From positions 1 through 43,323 of the forward strand of contig JACKJG010000019.1 in NCBI GenBank assembly GCA_020638065.1: a stretch of 43,323 nt of DNA, read 5' to 3'. The notes beneath the pieces were generated by a model. The model was not told the DNA's origin, did not search any database, and saw only the letters and a list, made by a program, of their open reading frames with translations. Origin of the DNA: Hyphomicrobiaceae bacterium. GTDB lineage: Bacteria > Pseudomonadota > Alphaproteobacteria > Rhizobiales > Devosiaceae. Both the position numbers and the translations under genes were made by a program. Shown in pieces: positions 1-8,381 of this stretch (within the stretch, counting starts at the first letter, position 1; every line of letters starts with the position of its first letter).

Positions 1-114
1 ATTTACCACACTGAGCGACAATAAATTGGAATGCCGAATTCGTCATGTTATTGCCCGATTTGGCCCTTTGATGAGCCGCACAGGGCGGGACTAGATTCTG
101 ATCGCGGGTGAAAA

Positions 115-783
115 ATGAAAATAAGGCAAATCGCGCTTTTTGCGGCCATGGTGCTGGGCATGAGTGCTGGCGCATTGGCACAGGACGCGGCCGCTCCTCA
201 GAATGAGCCCCAACGCACGCCTGAAGACAATTGGTTCAAGGTCTGCGAGCCGCTTGATAGCGGCCAGAAGGCCTGCGTCATGCGGCAGGTGGTCCTCGGC
301 AATCGCGGGCAGTTCGCCGGTTCCTTCGTGCTCCGCAACGATCCCGGCCAGGAAAACCGTCTCCTTGCCATCGCCGCAGTCCCCGTCGGCGTCCTTTTGC
401 CGTTCAATCTGACCTGGCGTATCGATTCCGGCCAGCCTATCCGCGTGCAATACTACAATTGCGACGCGACCGCATGCTACGCGCTGCTGCCGGTCAACGA
501 AGAATATGTGAAGTCGCTCAAGCTAGGCGCGAAGCTGGTCATCTCGGGCAAGGCCCCGACGCAGGACGGCCAGAGCACCCGGGACTTCTCCGTCGACATC
601 AACCTTGCCGGGTTCACCGCGGTCTATGATTCCGACGACGCACCGACCTTTGAGGAATTGCAGCAGCAGAACGCCGCCGCATCGCCGCTTGAGCAGGCGG
701 TTCAGAACCGCGCCCAGCAGATGCGAACCGAAATTAGCGATTCCGCCGATCAGACCGGCGGCGCCAACACCAACAGCCAGTAG
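115..783 (+). CDS. IalB-family secreted protein (first of tandem pair)
   Basis: Invasion-associated locus B (IalB) family protein, 222 aa. Residues 1-22 form a signal peptide with cleavage expected after GALA. The mature part carries the family's cysteine pattern, one pair in WFKVCEP...KACVMRQ and one in YYNCDATACYAL, which suggests disulfides in the periplasm. The C-terminal 40 residues are rich in Q, A and N and look disordered. The ATG at 115 follows a GGTGA ribosome site. It abuts a second IalB gene with no spacer, so the two are surely cotranscribed. IalB was named for Bartonella erythrocyte invasion, but homologues are widespread in free-living alphaproteobacteria with no assigned function, so no virulence role is implied. 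Confidence 0.9.
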   Translation: MKIRQIALFAAMVLGMSAGALAQDAAAPQNEPQRTPEDNWFKVCEPLDSGQKACVMRQVVLGNRGQFAGSFVLRNDPGQENRLLAIAAVPVGVLLPFNLTWRIDSGQPIRVQYYNCDATACYALLPVNEEYVKSLKLGAKLVISGKAPTQDGQSTRDFSVDINLAGFTAVYDSDDAPTFEELQQQNAAASPLEQAVQNRAQQMRTEISDSADQTGGANTNSQ

Positions 784-1485
784 ATGCCAATGACCTTACC
801 TACCCGGAAACCGGCTCTGTTTCGCGCCCTCGCAGGCGCGGCCCTGGCTATGCTCATGGCGACGCCTCAGGCGGCGCTCGCGCAGGACGGTGGTGCCGCC
901 GCCGATGCCGCGCCGGCATCTCCGGAAATGAATTGGGCGAAAGTCTGCAAGACACTCGATTCCGGCGAACGTGCCTGCGTTATCCGCCAGTTGGTCGTCA
1001 ATGGCGGGCTCTATGTCGGTTCATTCGAGTTGCACACGAATTCGAGCAGCCCGACCCAGTATCTGGTGAGTGCCGGCCTGCCCCTCGGCGTGCTCGTGCC
1101 CTTCCAGATGACCTTCACCATCGATTCGGATCGTCCGCGCCGCGTGCCTTACATGCTTTGCGACACGACGGCGTGCTACGCGCAGACCGGTGCCGACGAT
1201 GCCTTCATTGCAAGCCTGAAGCGCGGCGCATCGCTGACCCTGACCGGCAAGGTCAACCGGGGCGACGGTATCGCTGATTTCACGGTCAATTTTGACCTGC
1301 ATGGTTTCACCGCCGTCATGGAATCGGACGGCGTCGAAGTGGCGGAAACGCCGCAGACGGGCGACAACACGGCGCTCGAGCAGATGTTGCAGGATCGCGC
1401 TGAGCAGTTGCGGCAGCAACTTGGCGTGCCGGCGGATGGCGCAACAGACCCGAATGCCAATACGGATCCAGCGCCCTCCAACTAG
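784..1485 (+). CDS. IalB-family secreted protein (second of tandem pair)
   Basis: Paralogue of the preceding gene, 233 aa, with the same architecture: a signal peptide ending near residue 33 (AALAQ), the cysteine motifs WAKVCKTLDSGERACVIRQ and YMLCDTTACYAQ, the segment DLHGFTAVMESD matching NLAGFTAVYDSD of its neighbour, and a Q-rich tail. The ATG at 784 begins on the base after the upstream TAG (781-783); the ATG at 790 is an alternative start. The immediate junction suggests translational coupling and production of both proteins together, perhaps as an envelope hetero-oligomer (inference). A strong terminator follows at 1531. Confidence 0.88.
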   Translation: MPMTLPTRKPALFRALAGAALAMLMATPQAALAQDGGAAADAAPASPEMNWAKVCKTLDSGERACVIRQLVVNGGLYVGSFELHTNSSSPTQYLVSAGLPLGVLVPFQMTFTIDSDRPRRVPYMLCDTTACYAQTGADDAFIASLKRGASLTLTGKVNRGDGIADFTVNFDLHGFTAVMESDGVEVAETPQTGDNTALEQMLQDRAEQLRQQLGVPADGATDPNANTDPAPSN

Positions 1486-1530
1486 AGCGTTCCCGCCGGC
1501 TGAGTGGCACCCCCATCCGCAAAAAGAACA

Positions 1531-1553
1531 AAGCCCCGCGCAAAGCGGGGCTT
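1531..1553. terminator. Rho-independent terminator between convergent genes
   Basis: A perfect 9-bp stem (AAGCCCCGC / GCGGGGCTT) with loop GCAAA is followed by TTTGTTT and preceded by an A-rich run. It can end the IalB operon on the plus strand and, with the A-run read as U on the other strand, the converging glycosyltransferase gene. Confidence 0.9.
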
Positions 1554-1586
1554 TTTGTTTCAGTGCCAGGGACCGTAAGGACCGGA

Positions 1587-2888
1587 CTATTGCGAATAAA
1601 GAACCGCCGCGTCGTCTTCGCCGGGCAGGGGATCCTCTTTCGGCAACAGCCGGTTGATGATCTTGATTGCATTTCCCGGACCATCTTCCTGCGCAAGCCT
1701 CTGCGCCAGAGCTTCCGCCGTTTTGCGATAGCTCGGATTGTTTTCCAGGTCGATGAGGCGGCTTGCCAGCAGGTCTGCCGTCAGCTTCTTGATCTTGACC
1801 GGTTCCGGCCCACAGCCGAGATCGTAAACGCGCTTGCCCCAGAACGGTTGATCGACCGTTTGTGGAACGATCATGGTCGGCAGCCCCTTGTGCAGACCTG
1901 CCGATGTCGTGCCGGCCCCACCGTGATGAACGACCGCAGAAACGTGTTCGAAAAGCTTGTCATGCGGCGCGTTCTCAACTGGGAACACCGTATCGGGCAA
2001 TTCATCGATATTGATGCCGCCCCAACCCCGCCCGACAATCGCGCGGCCGCCCCATTTCCGCAGGGCGTCGATGAGAATTTTCGTGTTGCGCTCCGCACCG
2101 AACGGCATGGACCCGAAACCGATATAGACCGGCTTTTTCCCCGCCTGCAGAAAGGCCTGCAATTCAGCGGGAGGTGTCCAACTGCTACGGTCCTCCAGCT
2201 GCCAATAGCCGGTGACGTAGGTCTTGTTGTGCCAGTCAGCGGGTTTGGCCGAAACGTGCGGCGAATAGGCATAAAGGGTCGGCAGATGCCGGCCCTGCGA
2301 GTCCTTGAAGAACCCGCCCTTGGCCCGGCTTTTCAAACCGAGAAGCTTGCGGCGCAGCCGGTTGCGCGGGAAATCGTAATAGGCCTGCTGTAATGCCGTC
2401 ACGACGTGGCTGATGCGATTGAACGTGCGTCCGAAATCCGGCCCGTCATAGGCGCAAAACGGAAACTCGGCCGTCATGTCGAGGGGCTGAAGCGCCATCA
2501 TCACCGCTGGAATGCCGAGCGCTTCCGCATAATCGATGCCGAAGCTGACATTCATGTTCATCAACAGGATGTCGGCCTTTTGCACCTCGCGCCAGCTGCG
2601 CCAACCTGCTTCCTCGACGATTTGCTGTCCGCGCTGCAGCAGGGTTGGTGCATTGGCCAGAAGCGACTCGCTCATCGCGCGTTCGAAATCGGCTTCCCGC
2701 AGAAAGCTCTCGATCGATCCACCGATGTTGAAATACTCGACGCCGTTGCTTTCGACGAAATTCTTGAATTCTTCGGTGGCGCCAAAATTGACGGCAAAGC
2801 CCTCGGCTTTGAGGCGGACGGCCAACGCGAGATAGGGCTGAACATCGCCCCTGGTTCCCAACGTCAGAAACGAAACTCTCCGCTGCAT
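1587..2888 (-). CDS. GT1-family glycosyltransferase (sterol/macrolide glucosyltransferase type)
   Basis: UDP-sugar-dependent glycosyltransferase of the GT-B fold, about 433 aa. The N-terminal acceptor half starts with the typical FLTLGTRGDVQPYLALA segment. The C-terminal donor half has VYIGFGSMPFG and the nucleotide-binding signature HHGGAGTTSAGLHKGLP followed by DQPFWG, as in sterol 3-beta-glucosyltransferases and related enzymes. The frame stays open upstream, but the ATG at 2888 is preferred because GAGG lies about 8 bases upstream and the strand 1 motif follows at once. The acceptor is probably a lipid or small hydrophobic molecule, which is inference from the family. It stands alone on the minus strand, about 200 bp downstream of the oxidoreductase gene. 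Confidence 0.87.
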   Translation of the reverse strand: MQRRVSFLTLGTRGDVQPYLALAVRLKAEGFAVNFGATEEFKNFVESNGVEYFNIGGSIESFLREADFERAMSESLLANAPTLLQRGQQIVEEAGWRSWREVQKADILLMNMNVSFGIDYAEALGIPAVMMALQPLDMTAEFPFCAYDGPDFGRTFNRISHVVTALQQAYYDFPRNRLRRKLLGLKSRAKGGFFKDSQGRHLPTLYAYSPHVSAKPADWHNKTYVTGYWQLEDRSSWTPPAELQAFLQAGKKPVYIGFGSMPFGAERNTKILIDALRKWGGRAIVGRGWGGINIDELPDTVFPVENAPHDKLFEHVSAVVHHGGAGTTSAGLHKGLPTMIVPQTVDQPFWGKRVYDLGCGPEPVKIKKLTADLLASRLIDLENNPSYRKTAEALAQRLAQEDGPGNAIKIINRLLPKEDPLPGEDDAAVLYSQ

Positions 2889-3086
2889 AAATGCCGCCTC
2901 TTGCCGCGCTGATACTTCCCGGAACCCCACCTCCGGGAGCAAGAACGCTCCCGATTCCGAAAGTCAACGCTCCGCAAGCCCTGCGGATGCGAATTCGCAA
3001 TATCCGGGTGCCTTTGAAATAATGAACTGCGCGGAATGTTTCAAGCGCGAAACACGCCCGCCGCGCGCTGTGGAAACTTGCCTGAG

Positions 3087-4181
3087 CTAGTCCAGATAGC
3101 CATCTTTCAGATCATTGCGCATCGGCGCAGGCCGTTCGCACCGGCTCTTGACCTGCACATATGATTTCCGCGCGGTGGCTTCATCGATCGCGTGCATGAC
3201 GTCAAGCACGTGATAGGCGAGTTCGCCGGAACAGCGATGCGGGCGTCCGGTGCGCGTCGCCGCCGCCAGATCGGTCGGTCCAAGACCGCGCATATTGCCC
3301 TCGAACGGGTGCGTGTGCGGTACGACCTTCCAGTCCTCCCCCTTTTCCGAAAGCTTGACATCGCCGCCGAAGAAGTTGGGGTCCGGCACGCTGATGCTGC
3401 CATCTGTGCCATGGATTTCGATGTTGTGATTGGTATGTTTCCAGATATCGAAGCTGAGAACCATGGTGATCACCGCGCCGTTTTCAAAGCGGAGGAGGGC
3501 GGTGGAATGGGTGTCGACTTCCACGGGCAGCACCTTGCCGTTTGCCGCCTCGCTTGTGGCGATCCGGGCGTCGGCCTTGCGTGAATTCATCGAGGTGACT
3601 TCGACCACTGGGCCGAGAAGGTTGACCAGCGCGGTGATGTAATAGGGCCCCATATCGAAAACCGGACCACCACCCGTCAGATAGTAAAAACCGGGATTGG
3701 GGTGCCAGCGCTCGTGGCCAGGCGTCGCAAAGAAGGCGGTTCCGCTGACCGGTCGGCCGATGGCGCCATCGTCAATGAGCTTGCGGACGGTCTGGTGCCC
3801 GCCGCCCAGGAACGTGTCCGGCGCGCAACCGACCCGCAATCCCTTGGACTTGGCAAGTTCCAGCACCTCCAGCCCGTCTTCGCGCGTAACGGCGAAGGGC
3901 TTCTCGCAATGCGCATGCTTGCCGGCATTCAGAATCTGCCGGTTTACCTCGGCATGCGTCTGGGGAAGCGTCAGGTTGATCACCACCTCGATATCATCGC
4001 GGCCCAGCAATTCGTCGACGGTGAGTGCATCGACGCCATTCGCCGCCGCTTTGGCGCGCGCGGCATCCATGTTGATGTCGGCGCACGCCAGAATGTCCAG
4101 ATCAGGCAATTGCTTGATCGCATCGAAATAGGCCTGCGAAATGTTCCCGCAGCCAATGACACCCGCACCAATCGCACCCAT
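3087..4181 (-). CDS. Gfo/Idh/MocA-family oxidoreductase
   Basis: NAD(P)-dependent sugar or inositol-type dehydrogenase, 364 aa. The N-terminal Rossmann fold opens with GAGVIGCGNIS, and the family motif EKPFAVTREDG lies near residue 93. The C-terminal alpha/beta domain contains GGGPVFDMGPYYI and the substrate-site region around FEGNMRGLG. The ATG at 4181 has GGAGGAGA upstream. It is transcribed divergently from LacI regulator 1, which starts about 145 bp away, so that regulator may control it. No transporter or kinase is adjacent, so the polyol or sugar substrate cannot be named. Confidence 0.9.
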   Translation of the reverse strand: MGAIGAGVIGCGNISQAYFDAIKQLPDLDILACADINMDAARAKAAANGVDALTVDELLGRDDIEVVINLTLPQTHAEVNRQILNAGKHAHCEKPFAVTREDGLEVLELAKSKGLRVGCAPDTFLGGGHQTVRKLIDDGAIGRPVSGTAFFATPGHERWHPNPGFYYLTGGGPVFDMGPYYITALVNLLGPVVEVTSMNSRKADARIATSEAANGKVLPVEVDTHSTALLRFENGAVITMVLSFDIWKHTNHNIEIHGTDGSISVPDPNFFGGDVKLSEKGEDWKVVPHTHPFEGNMRGLGPTDLAAATRTGRPHRCSGELAYHVLDVMHAIDEATARKSYVQVKSRCERPAPMRNDLKDGYLD

Positions 4182-4325
4182 TGAAAGTCTCCTCCAGCTT
4201 CAATCAGGGATTTCCCGGACAAATGTTTAGCACGCGCGCCAAGGACGTGAAATGGCTTTGAGGCACGTAACTCATAATGCATGTTCAAGTTTGGTCGCAT
4301 TCGCTGGACAATGTTGTATAAGGTC

Positions 4326-5378
4326 ATGCGACGAGGGTTGGGACCAGTGAGAGCCAAAGACGGCGCCAAGCGCGCGCCCACTGAAAGTGATGTTGCCAAA
4401 CTGGCTGGTGTCAGCCAGTCGGCGGTATCGCGTGCCTTCACGCCGGGGGCAAGCGTGGCCGAGTCGACGCGAGACAAGATCCTAAAGGCTGCGCGCGAGC
4501 TGGGCTATCACCCCAACATGATGGCGCGTACCCTCGCCACCAATCGCTCAAACATCGTGGCTCTGGCAATTTCGTACCTGGAAAATCCGTTCTATGCTCA
4601 GGTCGTGCGCGAGCTTTCCGAAAAGCTCCGGGAAACCGGCCGTCACATTCTTCTGTTCGCGACCTCGCCGGACGGGAAGGCCGATCCCGCGCTTGAGGAC
4701 GTTTTGTCCTACAAGGTCGATGCCCTGATTCTGACGGCAACAACCGCGAGCCATGAACTGGCCGTCCAGTGTCAGGCGACGGGTGTGCCGATCGTTCAGA
4801 TCAATCGTGAGTCCAAGTTGCCCGGCATTTCGACCGTGCGCGGGCCAAATGAATTGGCCAGTTCGGAAATTGCCGAATTCCTGTTCGCCGGACAGCACAA
4901 ACGCTACGCCTTTATCGGCGGCACCGTCGAATCGGGAACATCCAAGGTGCGTGAAAACGCCTTTGTCGGGCGTTTACGCGAACTGGGCGTCGAAGACGTG
5001 CTGGTTGCCCATGGCGACTATACGTTCGAGGGTGCAGCAACCGTGACCCGTCGCCTCTTGACGCTAGATCAGCCGCCCGACGCCATCTTCTGTGCATCGG
5101 ACTACATGGCCTTTGCCACCCTCGACGTCGCCAAACGCGAATTCAATCTCAAGGTTCCCGACGACCTGTCGGTCATCGGTTTCGACAACGTTCCCGCAGC
5201 GAGCCGGTTTGCCTGGGACCTGACCACCTATTCACAGCCGGCCGGGGCGCTGGTCGACGCGGCCATCGACATCATCGATTCGATGATTGCCCGCCCGGGC
5301 CGCCGCGCGCAGCGGCGCGAGGTGAGCGGCGAGCTCATTTTGCGCGGGTCGGCAAAACGCCCCAAAAACCGCTCCTGA
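4326..5378 (+). CDS. LacI-family transcriptional regulator 1
   Basis: LacI/GalR-type regulator of about 350 aa. The helix-turn-helix is ESDVAKLAGVSQSAVSRAF, followed by the hinge ELGYHPNMMARTL with the leucine that intercalates at a central CpG in this family, and then a periplasmic-binding-protein-like ligand domain (VIGFDNVPAASRF near the end). The start is uncertain: ATG 4281, ATG 4311, ATG 4326 (AAGG upstream) and GTG 4347 (GAGGG upstream) are all in frame, and the HTH lies downstream of all of them. It lies between a divergent Gfo/Idh oxidoreductase and pckA. It is a candidate ligand for the palindromes at 5434-5585. Resemblance in role to the Sinorhizobium PckR repressor of pckA is an inference, not shown. 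Confidence 0.88.
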   Translation: MRRGLGPVRAKDGAKRAPTESDVAKLAGVSQSAVSRAFTPGASVAESTRDKILKAARELGYHPNMMARTLATNRSNIVALAISYLENPFYAQVVRELSEKLRETGRHILLFATSPDGKADPALEDVLSYKVDALILTATTASHELAVQCQATGVPIVQINRESKLPGISTVRGPNELASSEIAEFLFAGQHKRYAFIGGTVESGTSKVRENAFVGRLRELGVEDVLVAHGDYTFEGAATVTRRLLTLDQPPDAIFCASDYMAFATLDVAKREFNLKVPDDLSVIGFDNVPAASRFAWDLTTYSQPAGALVDAAIDIIDSMIARPGRRAQRREVSGELILRGSAKRPKNRS

Positions 5379-5433
5379 CACGACGATCATCTGCCCAACC
5401 TTAACCAATTTGCGAAATCTGTGAATTTCATCT

Positions 5434-5447
5434 TGCATACGTATGCA
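5434..5447. promoter_or_regulatory. Operator palindrome A upstream of pckA
   Basis: Perfect 14-bp palindrome TGCATACGTATGCA with a central CpG, typical of LacI-family operators. It sits 25 bp centre-to-centre from palindrome B. Confidence 0.8.
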
Positions 5448-5457
5448 TTCTCGATTA

Positions 5458-5473
5458 TTGCATACGTATGCAA
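5458..5473. promoter_or_regulatory. Operator palindrome B upstream of pckA
   Basis: Perfect 16-bp palindrome TTGCATACGTATGCAA with the same core as palindrome A. It is about 230 bp before the pckA ATG. Confidence 0.82.
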
Positions 5474-5567
5474 AAAGTCCGCTTGATGCGGCCGCAGACT
5501 CATATTCACCCATGGAGCGGGCCAATGTCCGGCACAATTGTTTCAAATTGCAAATGCGACGGAGAGA

Positions 5568-5585
5568 TTTGCATGCGTATGCAAA
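5568..5585. promoter_or_regulatory. Operator palindrome C upstream of pckA
   Basis: 18-bp palindrome TTTGCATGCGTATGCAAA with one asymmetric pair. It lies 111 bp centre-to-centre downstream of B and about 120 bp before pckA, so two distant sites could be bridged by one tetramer or dimer pair (inference). A loose half-site-like TTGCAAATG lies at 5548-5556. The rest of the 5379-5704 gap holds no gene. Confidence 0.75.
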
Positions 5586-5704
5586 CAGTGCTTTCGCTGG
5601 AGCGATCTATGGGTTGCGCACGATACGCCACCGCGCCGCTGTATTGACCGGCGGCGCCCCGACGAAACGAACAAATTGACATATCAAATCCTGAGAGAAC
5701 CGAA

Positions 5705-7297
5705 ATGAAACAGCAGAACCTCCACGAGATCGTTGCAGAACGTGTCGCTGCCGCAGCAAGCACCATCCGAACCAACGATGTTTCCGCCGTTCTGGGCGCC
5801 GAAGCCCGCAAGAACGGTGAAGTCCTCGAAACCCCCCAGGGTGCCATCGTCGCCGAAACCGGCAAGTTCACGGGCCGCTCGCCCTCTGACAAGTTCATCG
5901 TGCGCGACGCCAAGACCGACAAGACCGTGTGGTGGGACAATTCCAACGCGATGAGCCCGGAGCATTTCGATCTGCTTCTCGCCGATATGCTTGAGGCTGC
6001 GAAGGGCCGGCATTTCTATCAGCAGCAGCTTTTCGCCGGCGCCGATCCTGAATCGCGGTATCAGGTCGAGCTCTTCACACCCAACGCTTGGCACGCGCTG
6101 TTCATCCGTCATCTGATGATCCGCCCGAACCCGGACGAACTTCAGGGCTTCGCGCCAAGCGTAACCGTGTTCCATCTCCCGGACTTCGAGGCGGACCCGG
6201 CCCGGCACGGCACCAAGACCGAGACCGTGATCGCGCTCGATCTCAGCCGCAACACCATCCTGATCGCGGGCACCCAGTATGCCGGCGAGATGAAGAAATC
6301 GATTTTCTCGCTGTTCAACTATCATGCGCCGGAAGACGACATTCTGCCCATGCATTGCTCGGCCAATCTTGGCGAGCAGGGCGACACGACCCTGTTTTTC
6401 GGTCTTTCGGGAACCGGCAAGACGACGCTTTCCGCGTCGCCCCATCGCGCCCTGATCGGCGACGACGAACATGGCTGGTCGAGCACTGGCGTCTTCAATC
6501 TCGAAGGCGGCTGCTACGCCAAGGCCGTCGGCCTGCGCCCGGAGACAGAACCCGAAATCTACGCTGCGGCGATGACGCCGGATTCGGTGATGGAAAACGT
6601 CATCATCGATGACATGGGTCATGCGGATTTTGACGACATCTCGAAAACGGAAAACACGCGCATCGCCTATCCGTTGACGGCCATTCCGCACCGGGTGGGT
6701 GACAGCCGGGGTCCGGCACCTCAGAACATCGTTCTTCTCACAGCGGACGCGTTTGGCGTTTTGCCGCCAATCGCCCGCCTCAATCATGAGCAGACGATCT
6801 ATTACTTCCTCGCCGGCTACACCGCCAAGGTTGCAGGAACCGAACGTGGTGTGACTGAGCCCACAGCGACCTTCTCGACCTGCTTTGGCGCGCCTTTCAT
6901 GGCCCGTCATCCACGCGAATATGGTGAGCTGCTCGGCAAGCGCCTGGCCGAAGGTGAGGTCAATTGCTGGCTGCTTAACACCGGCTGGACCGGTGGCGCC
7001 TATGGCGTGGGTTCCCGCATGAAACTGCGCGACACCCGCCAGATGCTTGAGGAGGCACTGGCCGGCAATCTCAATGATGTCGAGTACCGCATCGATGAAA
7101 TCTTCGGTCTTGAAGTGCCGCTCGCGGTCGAAGGTGTCGATAGTGCGGTTCTTCACCCCGAAATGACCTGGGCGGACAAGGATGCCTATCGCGCGGCCGC
7201 CCGCAAGCTGGTCGGTATGTTCGACGCCAATATGGAGAAGCTGGGCATCGACCACGCTGCGCTGCTCGGTGCCGGCGTCAACGCCAACGCCGCGTAA
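5705..7297 (+). CDS. pckA: Phosphoenolpyruvate carboxykinase (ATP)
   Basis: Catalyses oxaloacetate + ATP to phosphoenolpyruvate + CO2 + ADP, the first committed step of gluconeogenesis. The 530 aa are the usual length. The diagnostic ATP-type phosphate-binding loop GLSGTGKTT is at residues 233-241, followed by the metal site segment IGDDEHGWS and the GVFNLEGGCYAK motif. The substrate site TGRSPSDKF is near residues 57-65 and NTGWTGGAYGVGSRM occurs near residue 427. The ATG at 5705 has GAGAG upstream. Three LacI-type palindromes precede it, pointing to repression tied to carbon status. A terminator follows, and fbp is the next gene, so two gluconeogenic enzymes are neighbours. Confidence 0.97.
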   Translation: MKQQNLHEIVAERVAAAASTIRTNDVSAVLGAEARKNGEVLETPQGAIVAETGKFTGRSPSDKFIVRDAKTDKTVWWDNSNAMSPEHFDLLLADMLEAAKGRHFYQQQLFAGADPESRYQVELFTPNAWHALFIRHLMIRPNPDELQGFAPSVTVFHLPDFEADPARHGTKTETVIALDLSRNTILIAGTQYAGEMKKSIFSLFNYHAPEDDILPMHCSANLGEQGDTTLFFGLSGTGKTTLSASPHRALIGDDEHGWSSTGVFNLEGGCYAKAVGLRPETEPEIYAAAMTPDSVMENVIIDDMGHADFDDISKTENTRIAYPLTAIPHRVGDSRGPAPQNIVLLTADAFGVLPPIARLNHEQTIYYFLAGYTAKVAGTERGVTEPTATFSTCFGAPFMARHPREYGELLGKRLAEGEVNCWLLNTGWTGGAYGVGSRMKLRDTRQMLEEALAGNLNDVEYRIDEIFGLEVPLAVEGVDSAVLHPEMTWADKDAYRAAARKLVGMFDANMEKLGIDHAALLGAGVNANAA

Positions 7298-7305
7298 AAA
7301 GCCTT

Positions 7306-7330
7306 GCGGCCGGGCAACTTGCCCGGCCGC
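7306..7330 (+). terminator. Rho-independent terminator after pckA
   Basis: A 10-bp GC-rich stem GCGGCCGGGC / GCCCGGCCGC with loop AACTT is followed by TTTTGTT. It lies between the pckA stop and the fbp ATG at 7362, so most fbp transcripts would need read-through or a promoter within pckA. Confidence 0.85.
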
Positions 7331-7361
7331 TTTTGTTCATTTCGACAGGACGCCCCAGAAA

Positions 7362-8381
7362 ATGCCCATTCTTCACCCGATCCATCACAACCCGAAGCTC
7401 AACGACTGGCTGGTCGGGCAGGGCGCAAGCCCAGAGCTTCGCCAAACCGTTCTGGCAATGGCGGCGGCAACTGCGGCGATCGCGGGAGAAATCCGCCAAT
7501 TGGCGCTGGAAGGCACAGCCGGGCTGGAATCGGGCATCACCAATGTGCAGGGTGAGACCCAGTTGAAACTCGACGATGTCTGCAACCAGCTCTGTCTCGA
7601 TTTGCTGCAGCAGGTGCCGGTTGTGCGCTACCTCGTGTCCGAGGAGATCGACCACGTCATCACCAACATCAACGCGCCCGGCGAGCACGATTACGCCGTC
7701 TGTTTCGATCCGCTTGACGGATCGGGCAATATCGCGACCAACAACACAATCGGCACCGTCTTTTCTGTGCTCGATTGCACGTCAGCGAAGGGCGACGCCG
7801 AACAGCGTGTCCTGTCATCGACCCGCAACCAACTCGCCGCAGGCTACGCCCTTTATGGGCCGGCGACGTTGCTGGTTCTGACAACCGGCAAAAGCGTTGC
7901 CAAATTCGCTCTGAACGAAATGACCCGCCTGTTCGAACTTGTGCGCGACGACATCCGCATCGCTCCCGACGCGGCGGAGTTTTCGATCAACATGTCCTAT
8001 GCATCATTCTGGCCGCGCCCCGTTCGGGCCTATGTCCGCAACTGTGTGGCAGGTGCATCAGGTCCGCGCGGCAAGGCCTTCAACATGCGCTGGGCCGGCG
8101 CCATGGTCGCCGACATGCACCGCGTCTTCATCAAGGGTGGCCATTTCATCTATCCCGCCATGCCCAAAAAGGGCGAGCCTGACGGCAAATTGCGCCTCCT
8201 TTACGAGGGCATTCCCATGGCCATGCTGGCCGAGGCCGCCGGCGGTGCGGCTATGGCCGGTGGGGAGCGCCTGCGCGACGTTGTTCCGACCTCGATCCAC
8301 CAGCGGACTCCGGTTTCACTTGGCGCCCGCAACGAAGTGAACCTGCTTGCCGGAATGCCCGACGTCGTCAAGGCAGCCTAG
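7362..8381 (+). CDS. fbp: Fructose-1,6-bisphosphatase class I
   Basis: Hydrolyses fructose 1,6-bisphosphate to fructose 6-phosphate in gluconeogenesis. The 339-aa product has the class I metal-binding signature DPLDGSGNI (most members have DPLDGSSNI), the YALYGPATLLVLTTG segment and the C-terminal KLRLLYEGIPMAMLAEAAGG active-site region. The open frame extends upstream into pckA, but ATG 7362 is chosen because it lies after the pckA terminator and gives the normal N-terminus. Its stop overlaps that of the convergent Anbu gene in the bases CTAG (8378-8381). Confidence 0.95.
   Translation: MPILHPIHHNPKLNDWLVGQGASPELRQTVLAMAAATAAIAGEIRQLALEGTAGLESGITNVQGETQLKLDDVCNQLCLDLLQQVPVVRYLVSEEIDHVITNINAPGEHDYAVCFDPLDGSGNIATNNTIGTVFSVLDCTSAKGDAEQRVLSSTRNQLAAGYALYGPATLLVLTTGKSVAKFALNEMTRLFELVRDDIRIAPDAAEFSINMSYASFWPRPVRAYVRNCVAGASGPRGKAFNMRWAGAMVADMHRVFIKGGHFIYPAMPKKGEPDGKLRLLYEGIPMAMLAEAAGGAAMAGGERLRDVVPTSIHQRTPVSLGARNEVNLLAGMPDVVKAA

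Noticed and set aside
5684..7255. 523-codon minus-strand open frame across pckA
   Set aside because: It mirrors pckA, has no recognisable domain and covers nearly the same interval; an antisense shadow.
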